From Serpula lacrymans var. lacrymans S7.9 (lineage: Eukaryota; Basidiomycota; Agaricomycetes; Boletales; Serpulaceae), in the NCBI RefSeq assembly GCF_000218685.1, contig NW_006763309.1:380060-444059 (forward strand): a stretch of 64,000 nucleotides of DNA. Reading direction: 5' to 3'. Of this stretch, positions 1-12,158 are shown piece after piece (the first letter of the stretch is position 1; each line of letters begins with the position of its first letter). The position numbers were made by a program, and so were the translations under genes. The notes under the pieces were generated by a model. The model did no database searches, was not told the DNA's origin, and saw nothing but the letters and a program-made list of their open reading frames with translations.

Positions 1-286
1 CCCACCAGGCTCAACTGTCAAACTTGTGATGGCGATCATGCGACAGATGTGAAAAGCAGTTGTATCAACCTCCGTTCCTTCTAGTACACAGAGGAGCGGC
101 CACCACCAATACCGAAAAGTACAGCACGAAGTACAACCACATAGCACCAGCACATCATCAAGACCAACATGAATCACAAAAGAACGGACGGGTCGATAAC
201 TCGCTTCGGAAAAGAAGTCCACTCTCAACCTCCACAAATTTGACCCTTTCTCTCAGCTTGACATCACAGGCTTTTCACACAAGGTT
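1..286. other. 3' flank of PABP gene, no gene seen
   Basis: This stretch lies downstream of the poly(A)-binding protein stop codon. Open frames here are short and show no recognisable protein. It is probably 3' UTR plus spacer; a neighbouring gene may lie beyond the window edge. Confidence 0.5.
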
Positions 287-2674
<2,388 letters not shown>

Positions 2675-2814
2675 TTTATTGGGATTTTCTGGTATGGGTG
2701 GTCGTTACTACTTTGTGGACTTTTCTGCGACTGAAAATTTTTGTCATCTTAGATTGACCCGGTGGCAAATTGATAACACTAGGCAGACGCACACAGGAGG
2801 TGACAAGGCAACCG

Positions 2815-2822
2815 CTTTTATA
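2815..2822 (-). promoter_or_regulatory. Candidate TATA box of PABP gene
   Basis: The minus strand reads TATAAAAG about 140 nt upstream of the PABP ATG, a fitting core-promoter element for a highly expressed gene. The rest of the 2675-3185 gap, between the PABP start and the SCAMP stop, shows no coding potential. Confidence 0.4.
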
Positions 2823-3185
2823 GGGAGTTTTTTTATGTATTTTTAAAGCTTTTGGCTATGTTCAGTGAATCTTTCAGTAAAACTAAGCAAAAGTAGACGA
2901 GACGAGCAGCACTGACCTTTTAAGATGGTGGTTGTAGAAAAACAGCGCAGCCGGCCCAAAGGAGGTTATCCAACCATTGAAACTCCGAACATGCAAAACA
3001 GGAACAAAAAAACACAAGGAATTATACATAATGTCGGGTGTCACAGGAGTGCCACTAACAGTTTTCTATTGTTCATCGCGACGCAGCGTATTACATGTTA
3101 TACGTGGTCATTATTGGTTACAGCATCACTAACACTGTACATTAAGCACACGAAATTGTTCCTGTAGTACGAACAAACATCATTT

Positions 3186-4461
3186 TCAGCCTCGCGTGAA
3201 ATACGCTTTGGCGCCATGAGAAGCCAGCTCAGTCTTTGCCTTTTGCAAATTGGTCAGTTGAGGCTGGTCAAGATATGACTGTAATTTACCTGTTCCATGG
3301 TATGCCCGGCAGCATTGTGGTGAGACCAAATCTGAACATACCGCGAGTTAGTGATTCGGGGGCCACGAAACAATGAAATAATTTCACCTGACGATAGTAA
3401 AAACCGCTGCCTGCTCCTTGTAATACCCAACCGATTGTAGCGATCAAGCCGAGAACGCCTGCAGCAATATGCCCTCCTGAGAACATCTGGATTGTTTGTA
3501 TCAACCCTGCAGAGCCAGTGCTGGGGATGCCAATAATCCTGTAATAATGGCAAGTCAACCTTCGTGTTGCATGTATTGAGAATGGCTCATGAGTCTCACA
3601 TATAAATACTGAATAAAAGATGCCAGCCACCGAAGAAGAAATAGAGGTCTAAGGTTACTCTGTGAGTTGTGTCCATGGAATGTTAAAAAAAAATACAAAG
3701 ACTGACAATAATATAAGGCTTGCTCCTGATTATTCAGGTCAGTGTGTTACAATTACTTCTCAAAAGAACAGATTTACCTTCATATATCCATTGTATATTG
3801 GTCTAGGAAGAAAATGGTGAATACAACGTGAAGGGGAAGGAGTGTACGTCAAACAGTTACCTATACCACAACAAGAAAGACAGTGGAGCGATTACGAACA
3901 TGTACCTATATTTTTCATGAAGGACACGACAATATACAGAATTAATAAAAACGGACCCTATGCTCGCCCCCAAGTCCTTACCTCCATCACTTGAACCGGA
4001 AGTGAGAAGGAAGATACAAGCTACCATGTTGATGACGAGCGTTCCCATGAGGACCAGCCATAATTGATAGAGACGAGTTATCAATGGTTTTGACGCTTCT
4101 GGAATTTCTTCCTGGATTGAATGGAATATGAGGGGATAAACTGAAATAAGGACTAGAGTCAGCCAAAGTCGAGGGGAGAAGACAGATTCATTGACATGGT
4201 GGCCAGTTGTTTCGGCCGTGAACTCTGACGTGTTCGGCTCTTTGATTCAGTTCCTGCTCTCGTCTTTCCAAGTCGCGTTCTCGTCTGCTCAGTTCTTCGA
4301 GGTGTGCAGAATTCACCGTTTGCTGCGGAATGGGGTCATCGAAAGGATTCGTGTCGAGAGAATGTGTGGAAGCAAAAGGATTCTGGGTTATGTCACCTTG
4401 GGGAAATTAAAAGGATGAGAATATGACAGAGAAGAAGACCTGTCTTGGGGCACATACTCAT
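3186..4461 (-). CDS. Secretory carrier-associated membrane protein (SCAMP)
   Basis: SCAMPs are four-pass membrane proteins of the trans-Golgi/endosome recycling system. The first coding exon is only ATGA (4458-4461); splicing gives MSDITQNPFASTHSLDTNPF, with two EH-domain-binding NPF motifs. A charged coiled coil follows (EELSRRERDLERREQELNQR), then the cytosolic motif before TM1. TM segments are visible in LYQLWLVLMGTLVINMVACI, YMFVIAPLSFLLWYRP, the segment ending GIPSTGSAG, and GGHIAAGVLGLIATIGWVLQ. The C-terminal tail is short, ending AKAYFTRG with TGA at 3186-3188. NPF repeats, coiled coil and four-TM core match the family well. At least five short introns are present; exact boundaries in the middle were not all fixed. 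Confidence 0.9.
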
Positions 4462-5418
4462 GGTGGCGTTATGAACTGAAAGGTCGTTACTGGATCGTAT
4501 TTGCGGTGGTGAAGAGTAGTAACTACCGAGTAGGGCAATCGTTCGAGACAGTCGGGTGTTGCCGAACTAGCCTTCGGGGTCGTTGCCCCGGCGGTACTGG
4601 CACGTTTTTCTGCGTTGTACGCAGCTGCACCGCAGTGAAGATATGGTGGCACGGGCAGGGCAGTGTCGATGGCCGTGGCCTGGGCGCAATGTCTGAACAC
4701 ATGGCCCAAGAGGCCCAAGCCTTTGTACTTTCTTTGAGACTGAGCTGGGTTCCAAGACACAATGATCACGGTTACCTTTGTCTGGCACTGACTGGCAGAC
4801 AGTCTCACTCTTGGGCGCCTAGTTAATGGACGGCCAGCGGATCTATCAACTTTATCGATGGGCCGGGCAACAAAAAAAACATGCGAAAAAAGGCAATGAA
4901 AATGCTAAATCGCCGACTCGTTCCTGGCATGAAGCTTGTACAAATCATACTTTATTGACGGTTGCCAGCAAGGAGGCTCTGACAACGTTTCGAACTTATC
5001 ACTGCCTGATCTGCTACGACGGTGATAATAAGGAAGCATTAATTGTGAGTTGCCCTTGAACGTTTGCGTGCGGCATTGGACGACCGCTGGTCTGTGTCCT
5101 CGTGTGTGTGGCGTGGTAACCCATACCCTTTTCGTCAATATAAGTAAGATGCTCCTCGCCATTGTAATTTCCGTTCTTTGTGCCCTGTTTTCTTTTCAAG
5201 TTTTCTCCCGTCCGCTCAACCTCTCCTCGCGTTTAATCACGGTAAGCAACTCCTCATGTTATTTTCTCGCTTCTTTGACATCCCCCCTGCAATTTAGCAC
5301 GCCCTCCTCCCGTCACTCTTTGTGTCATTCCCTTAAATACTTGACTTCCTAGTCAACACACTCTCTCAACCCCACGCACAACACCCCCACATCTCTCATC
5401 CCTTTCACTCTTTCAGTC
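4462..5418. other. Divergent promoter region, SCAMP / secreted DPBB gene
   Basis: This 957 bp gap separates the two divergently transcribed start codons. Several 70-115 codon open frames exist on both strands around 4460-4830, but they overlap each other and have no recognisable content. Near the plus-strand gene the DNA becomes pyrimidine-rich, with a TATA-like TTAAATA about 85 nt before the ATG and a small inverted repeat at 5341-5356. Confidence 0.5.
5341..5356. repeat. Inverted repeat TTGACT-TCCT-AGTCAA
   Basis: Perfect 6-bp arms with a 4-nt spacer lie 63-78 nt upstream of the DPBB protein ATG, just after the TATA-like sequence, so near the likely transcription start. It may be a dyad operator site or chance; no binding factor is recognised. 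Confidence 0.35.
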
Positions 5419-6514
5419 ATGTTCGGTGCTCTCCCAGTCCTCTCTTTGGCTCTCGCTGCTTTCTCCGCTGTCTCCGCTCGTGTTGTTCCTCGCGCAAACC
5501 CCCCTGCTGGTTGGGACACCAGTTATCTCGAGGTAATTTCTGATAATCGCGTGTCTCTTATGATAAGTGTTTCTGATCTTTTTCACTCAGCCATACGACA
5601 ACTATCATTGTCGCTATCTCGCTGTTGGCTGTGACACTCAACATGGCACGTCGTTCTTTGATCAGTGTTGCCATCCTTTGTTGGCAAGTGTACTTCTTTG
5701 TTCGTATCTTTCTACCATCTCATCATTACCATATAGGCGACCGAGTCCGCCTCCTCTCTCCCTTCGCAGTGCCAGCTCCCTTCCGGTGTCACTTGTTCCA
5801 ACGGCGAACCTGTAACTGCCTCGGACGATGGCGACTGCACTGAGGGACCGTCGTCAACACCTTCCCAGCCTGCGCCTGCGCCTACAACTTCCTCAGCACC
5901 CGTGAACGTTGCCCCGGTTCCTTCTGTCACCCCTACTTCTACTTTCACCCCTACTTCTACCTTCACTCCTACCACTTCGAGTGCCCAGCCTCCCGCTAGT
6001 CCGACTTCGGGTAGTGGGTCTTCCAGTGATTTGGTGACAGGTGGATTGTAAGTGTTCCGAATTTCTTTGATCGCATTCCTCGGGACTTACGAAATTTTAT
6101 AGCGCAACGTTCTTTTACCAAGATGGTACTGCCGGTGCCTGCGGCAACTACAACCCAGACAGTGCATTGATTGCTGCCATTGGTCAGTATTATTTATAGT
6201 TGTTGATTAAATCCTGTTTGACGTTATTTTGTTCAGACCAAGACCGTTACGGCGACTCTGGCGCTGTGTCTCCGCTCTGCGGTCAGCAAATTCAGATCAC
6301 CAACACTCAAAACGGCCAGTCCGTTACCGTGACTGTTGCAGACGACTGTCCTACGTGTGAAAACGGGAACTCCATCGATCTTTCTGTGGGTGCCTTCCAA
6401 CAACTCGCCGACCTGAATACGGGTATGGTCCCGAGTACGTCTCCCATCTCCACGAGCTTGTTATGGTTCTAATTTATCTCTTTCCGCACAGTTACTTGGA
6501 AATTCCTCAACTAG
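5419..6514 (+). CDS. Secreted RlpA/expansin-like double-psi beta-barrel protein
   Basis: Predicted secreted cell-wall-type protein. The N-terminus is a signal peptide (MFGALPVLSLALAAFSAVSA). A Cys-containing segment follows, with motifs GWDTSYLE, YHCRYLAVGCDTQHGTSFF and QCCHPLL. Next is a Ser/Thr/Pro-rich linker with a tandem TPTSTF-type repeat, and finally a double-psi beta-barrel domain (FATFFYQDGTAGACG, SPLCGQQIQITN, VTVADDCPTC, IDLSVGAFQQLA) ending ITWKFLN. The ACG and DDCPTC signatures are those of barwin/RlpA/expansin-like folds; such proteins are common in Agaricomycetes and often lack proven enzymatic activity. The last exon is short, with TAG at 6512-6514. Intron 5684-5736 fits best with a GC donor (gcaagt). 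The function of the N-terminal Cys segment is unknown. Confidence 0.85.
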
Positions 6515-7063
6515 ATTGCATTGCCTCTTCCTTGATTTGTTTCATTTTCTTTCCCCGCCGTTGCACATTGATGTGTGGTTTTGTTGCGAGTCAACCCCGT
6601 TGTTTTTTCTTGTTGGCATCTTTGGCGTCTGCGGCTTGAAGTTACGAGAGAGGCCCTGAGGGCAATAGATCTTTACGATTTCCTGGTGGTCCGTCGACGC
6701 CAACGCCAACTATACGTTTCATCGGCATTTACATTACTTTTTTTGTGCCTTCTTTATATGGGTATTATGGTTGTGTTTATAGCGCGCTGTCAGTTCCATT
6801 TCAGTTAGATAGCTAGCTACTTTTTGTCATGGGTGTAGGTCGTGCAATCAATAGATGAACGCTGTGCGAACTATCCCGAGTCCGAGTATACGGTAATTAA
6901 CTACGAGAGAAGTTCGACATGAGAAAATAGACTGTTCCTACAAATGTTTAAATCGTAATCCGTACAATGTACATGCTCGTAAAAATGTCTAAACGTCTTT
7001 GCAGTCCGATAAACTCTGAATCATGATGTAACTGATCTTTCCTAGCTGTTTCCAAGTTCTAAA
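6515..7063. other. Convergent 3' region, no gene seen
   Basis: This lies between the stop codons of the secreted DPBB gene and the MFS gene. It is T-rich, with short frames only, and consistent with two facing 3' UTRs. Confidence 0.5.
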
Positions 7064-9235
7064 CTATAAATTATATATGAACCAAGCACTATCGTTGCCA
7101 AGCCCTGCGGGTTCGTCTTCCCTTGACATCGTCTCCTGCTTCTTTACTTTGAGCTGATTTTGTCGCCAAAGGTAGGCCAGATTGAGTGCGCAAAACACAA
7201 TCATGCCCACCGACATAATTACAAAGGTGATAGTAGCTTTGTGGTAATTAGGTGCAGGTGATAAGGAACCCAGGAGCCAGGTGGCGAGGATACCACCCGA
7301 GTTGGTCATGATGAAGCCGATTGCCACAGAAGTTGCTCGCCTGACGTGTGGAGCACTGTTGTTAGTTATCCATGTTGACATCGCGGGAGCTGCACAGTAG
7401 GTTCCGGTGATTGATAGAAAGAGAGACCCGTAACGAATATGATTAGATTGGCTGCCTGCATATTCGGAGCCTAATTAGAAGATCATCACAGCGTCTATCG
7501 GACTTGGATCGCCTACCGAGGAACATTGAAAAACCAATAAGACAGCATAAAGAAAAGAATATAGACGTATATCCACGGCAGTGATATCTGTCGGAGATGA
7601 CGGCAGACACCATAGAACCTGCACAAGACGTGCACAGTTAGTCGCGGGGCGGGTTCACAGAGATCATTACATACAAACGAAAGCAGCGGCAAAGGGAGGA
7701 ACACTCATCAGTTGAGCACGTGTAGAAGTATACCCAAGTCCTTCCACGATAGTGGGAGCAAAACTAGACAGGTCTCGTTAAGATAGCACAGTTACTGTAT
7801 ATGGAGACGTCACTCACTAAGCGAGTCCATAAAGAGTTGTCCCTATATTTGTGGGCTTACTCAATGGCATATTTCAAAGGTAGCTTTGTAACTTACCATT
7901 AAAGAAAAGAGCGACTGCGAGAAGCCCAACATGGGGCTGCTTGAATGATCTTCCGACTTCTGCCCAACTAAAGCGGTCCGCGCTATCGTCACCTGAAACG
8001 GCACCATCGCGCCTTAGCCTGGCTAAAACATAAGCTCGCTCTTGTTCAGTGAAGAAGCGTGCTTTCTGCGGAGACCGCGGTAGAACAAAGAACGCAATCA
8101 ATCCAAAAAGGAACGTAAAGATGCCTTCCTGCAAATTATCAAATTAATTGTGGAACCAAGTAATATGGTCTGATTTTAATTACGAGGATAAAGATCCATG
8201 CCCAACCAGGTTTTCCTCCCTTTCCGTTGATATCCATGATGGCGGCGGCGAGTAAACCTGAGAAAGCACCTGACAGGGAGGCAGATGCGAAGAATGTAGC
8301 CACTCTATAAACAACAACATTAAAAACAGAACTACCAGGATGGTCACATAGTAGGGACGTACCTTATTTGCAGTCTTTCTCTTGGATAAAAGAAAGACAG
8401 GTACAGCACCAGTCCGGGGAATAGGCCACCTACCAGCCATAATCATCAGTAAAGTTCTGATTCCCGCGGTAATTTCAGGCACCTTCCATGAGACCGAGGA
8501 AGAATCGACAAGCAAGCAGGCCAGAGTAATTGTGAACAACACCTGAATTGGATATTACATGTGGGTAGGCATATTCCTGCCAAATAAGCTGAAAATATAC
8601 CTTGTAGGGTGGAAACGATGCCCCAAAGTGCTACCATTGCGGGCAGCATGAGATCCGGTCCAACGTACTATAGTGGCATCAATACATGGTCCAGCAGAGA
8701 TACATCACGCAGGAAAAGGTACCTTGAGAAGTAGGTTTGAAGGAAACTCTGCTACGATATATGGCCTTTGGGATCGTGTAAATATTAGGCTAGTAATGCA
8801 GTTGCTGTAACTCACACGTATGTGACTGTCAGAGCAACACTATACTGGAGTTTAGATTGAGTGGTTAGCTATTTGTTGACTTTAGCCACATCAAGGTAGC
8901 ACACCTCATAGTTTGACATTTTCAAGTCTACCTGCATACCCGCAACCCGAGCATTGGAGACATTGCTACGATCCTGCGGAGTCGGACGGCGTTAGAATTC
9001 GGAAATACGTATGACTGGAGCATTGCCCTACGGCCCAAGTTCATGAACTCACCAGGAAAGACAACAGGTAGAATACCGTGCATATTGGCAGCACCCATCT
9101 ATCTAATTTTCTCCAGACTGTGCCTTCGAGAGCAGCTACATCAGCTTCAGAAAACTCGTAGTCCTTGAGTTCATGATCTCCGTCGCCCTTCATTGTGTGA
9201 ACTGGGGACGGCGAGCCCTTGAGAGTGTCATCCAT
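7064..9235 (-). CDS. MFS transporter, Dal5-type anion:cation symporter family
   Basis: Plasma-membrane permease of the allantoate/nicotinate-type ACS family, which imports small organic anions or vitamins by proton symport. The N-terminus is hydrophilic; TM1 begins LDRWVLPICTVFYLLSFL, followed by the family loop DRSNVSNARVAGMQ. Later segments include LMLPAMVALWGIVSTLQG, a central helix ending in VLPRSPQKARFF, which starts the cytoplasmic loop, and C-terminal TMs containing SVAIGFIMTNSGGILATWLL and ITFVIMSVGMIVFCALNLAYL. The C-terminal tail is short and charged. The coding region is cut by roughly ten short introns. The start at 9233-9235 gives the usual 40-50 residue cytosolic leader. The substrate cannot be told from sequence. 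Confidence 0.88.
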
Positions 9236-10261
9236 CTTGGAGATGGGGATCGTGACAACGAGGCGAGGTTGAGATGCTGATGACTGAACCGATAAAAAAG
9301 GGTTTTGTGAAGGTCACGACCTCGAACACTTTATGTACTCACGGTTATCTAACCAACAACGACATCTGGCACTCACGAACACTCACGGCATCGTAAATAT
9401 CCTGCCTGAATTCATTCCGAATCAGTGACCATCAATTCGAAGTTTGCCTGTCACCACGTGCATGCTGAAGGCACACTGAAAATGCGGGAACAGTACCAAA
9501 CAACCGCCCCGGGATTAGTGATCTGCGTGCCAACGAAGGAGTCCCCATTTCTATTTAAATTTGGGACCGTGATTGACAACGTCTCGAGCATTCATTAATA
9601 TTCATGAACAGTGCTCGTCTCATAGCTGGAAGCTGGAGATAAGTTCAGCATATTCCATGAAAATACAGTGACTGGATAATCACATGATCTCAGTCTGACT
9701 TGCACTCATGACTGGGCATCTAATATTTATCGGAGTGTCAAATTTACACCCGGCATTTTTGCGGGAGTTTGGGAAGGACACACCGGTGTTTAGGAGTGCA
9801 CAGCAGCAGAATTAAAACAACGCAGAACCCGTTAGCTCTCTAACCTGTTTCTCCCGACATAGATTACCAACCGTATTTACCCACTGACCAGGCCCACTTA
9901 CACTTCACCGCGGCACCACAGCGGACGGACGAGCCTGGTAAGGCAAAGGGTACCTAGCTTTACTTGTACATAGCATCTTTGCGGCATGTGGCTGAGGAAA
10001 CTCAGCGTACTTTGTTCTGCCTTGAGTTAATTTGCTCAGCCTCTGCGCCATCGTTCCGAGGATCATGATCACAATTAAAGGGTTTGGCAAAACAATCAAG
10101 CAGGACTGATATAACAATCAAAGGGCGTGCAGACTTCGGGCCCCTGCGCATACGTACATGATCGTGAGAACATATGAGATAAGCTGTATAGTCGAAAGCC
10201 ACCGCCAGTTGCTAGTGTATTCGCCACTGCAACACGTCCGAGCCTTACCTCAAGATTTCCG
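9236..10261. other. Divergent promoter region, MFS / RPL7
   Basis: This 1 kb gap has only short overlapping open frames. It is the shared upstream region of the MFS permease (-) and ribosomal protein gene (+). An AT-rich stretch near 9590-9610 contains the palindrome TTCATGAA. No RNA gene was recognised. Confidence 0.45.
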
Positions 10262-11486
10262 ATGGCGCCCTCCACCACGTATGTTCTTGCGTTTTATGAT
10301 GATTGATTGAGTGCTGATTGTAATACTAGCGTCCCCACAGTTTCGGTCAGTTAATCGCATTTTTGGTTATTTTATGCGTGACAACAGGCACTAAGACGAT
10401 CTTCGCACATAGGACATTGAAGTGCCCGAGACTTTCCTCAAAAAACGCAAGCAAAACGAGAAGGCCCGGGAAGAGCGCATTGTCGCCGCGACTGCAGCAC
10501 GCAAGGTGATTATCTTGTCTCGCAAATTGCTTTTGATTTTAGTATATGATGATATTACGCATTTTGTGGGCTAATTGGGATTTTCTTAATTATGATGCCT
10601 CAAATAACCATCTTTCGGGACTGACCTTTTCTTTGCATTATCATGCTCGTTTGGTCTTAAAACTGAAGCTCACGATTTTGACTTCTCTTATAGGCTGCCA
10701 AGGCTAAACGAAAAGTCATTTTCAAGCGGGCTGAGAGCTATGTGAAGGAGTACCTTACAAAAGAGAAGGAGGAGATCCGGCTGAAGAGAGCTGCACGGAC
10801 AGCTGGCGATTTCTATGTCCCTGCTCAACCTAAAGTTTACTTTGTCATTCGTATTCGTGGGTATGTGTCGATTTTTCTTCAGTGCTATGACATGGTTAAC
10901 GTTGGATTGTAGTATTAACGAGATCGCCCCAAAACCCCGTAAAATCCTTCAGCTCCTCCGTCTTCTTCAAATCAACAACGGTGTCTTTGTCAAGGTCACC
11001 AAGGCGACTCAACAGATGCTTCGTCTAGTGGAACCATACATTACCTACGGGTGAGTGCATAGGTTCCATCACATTATAATTTTTTCCCCTCTAAGATGAT
11101 GTATTTAGCGAGCCTAACTTGAAGTCTGTTCGTGAACTGATCTACAAGCGTGGTTACGGCAAAGTTAGCAAGCAACGCATTCCTCTCACGAATAACGGCA
11201 TCATCGAACAGACGCTTGGCAAATACGACATCCTCTCAGTAGAGGACCTCGTACATGAAATCATCAACGCTGGACCCAACTTCAAACAGGTCGGTGATTC
11301 TGTGTTTAGTGGTTGCAAACTGATCTAAAAAACGTGTTCATATAGGCTTCGAACTTCCTATGGCCGTTCAAGCTTTCTAACCCTACTGGTGGCTGGAGGA
11401 TCCGCAAGTTCAAGCACTACGTCCAGGGTGGTGACTTTGGTGACCGAGAAACCAACATCAACAAGTTGATCCGGCAAATGAATTGA
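10262..11486 (+). CDS. RPL7: 60S ribosomal protein uL30 (L7)
   Basis: Structural protein of the large ribosomal subunit. Seven coding exons were reconstructed: 10262-10278, 10330-10345, 10413-10505, 10694-10860, 10913-11050, 11109-11289 and 11346-11486. They total 753 nt, giving 250 residues, the normal size for eukaryotic L7. The protein starts [20 protein letters not shown], then a basic N-terminal helix ([13 protein letters not shown]), the core [20 protein letters not shown] and the L7-specific [17 protein letters not shown], and ends [10 protein letters not shown]. Exon 2 is a 16-nt microexon needed to keep frame. The 188-nt intron 10506-10693 is far longer than the others and holds a probable snoRNA. 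Confidence 0.97.
10541..10629 (+). ncRNA. Probable intronic box C/D snoRNA (snR39/U32-like guide)
   Basis: Inside the unusually long third RPL7 intron there is a C box ATGATGA (10546-10552), a C'-like ATGATGC (10592-10598) and a D box CTGA (10621-10624). C to D spans 79 nt, typical for this class. Just upstream of D, ACCATCTTTCGGG (10607-10619) is perfectly complementary to the LSU rRNA stretch CCCGAAAGATGGT, recalled from the conserved 25S/28S sequence. By the D+5 rule the methylated base would be the G of CCCG. Yeast RPL7A/RPL7B introns host snR39 and snR59, which modify this same stretch, so the location is syntenic. No strong terminal stem is seen next to C/D; a weak GCAAA/TTTGC pairing lies further out. 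The end coordinates are approximate. Confidence 0.65.
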
Positions 11487-12158
11487 TCATTCAATGCTTT
11501 GTTATCAGGGGGCACGGTCTCGCCAGCGGTGTCTAGTCGGATGGAGAAAATGTGCGGATGGAGGGTTTTATGCGTGCCTTTTATGCTTATGACTTTTCGC
11601 ATGGCATGGAATAATTTGTTTTTCCCCTTTGCCTTGTATGCACCATATGACAAGCGCTTCCGAAGAGTACCATGTTGTGTTTTGAGGACCTGATTCGTGC
11701 CTGGCGTACTGCAGACACTAAAGTACTGCCGATTCGACTGCTGGATTTCTCACCGGCTGATAAACGTTGTCAAGAATGAGCATTGCACTTTAAGTAGGCG
11801 AATGTTGTGCAGTTGGTTCACACAGACGGCCGCCCCAGCCAGCTTTGGGAGAAAACTGGTGAAAAGTGCTGAGATTGGGACATAACTGGACAATATTTAT
11901 GGATTTGGAACTCCGCATGACCTATATTGCCAGGTGTCACGATGACCATTATTAGTCGTCGATCGGCGGGACAAGCTGGGGTATATAATTGAGGAAATTG
12001 GAAAAAGCACACGACGCGCATACACGCAAAAGAATATTGGCAACAATTGCCGGGTACCCGTGGAATCAGCGAGCTGATATCTTTATGTAAAGTGTTCACC
12101 TGCTCTCTCATCACCACCGTCCCTTCTACGCCTGCAATCTTGAATCCTTGCTGCTACC
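11487..12158. other. Intergenic RPL7 3' end / NNT promoter
   Basis: No convincing coding or RNA gene is visible. A TATATAA element at 11982-11988 lies about 170 nt upstream of the transhydrogenase ATG and may be its TATA box. Confidence 0.45.

Noticed and set aside
10279..10329. C-box-like ATGATGA and CTGA in RPL7 intron 1
   Set aside because: Only about 20 nt apart, too close for a C/D snoRNA.
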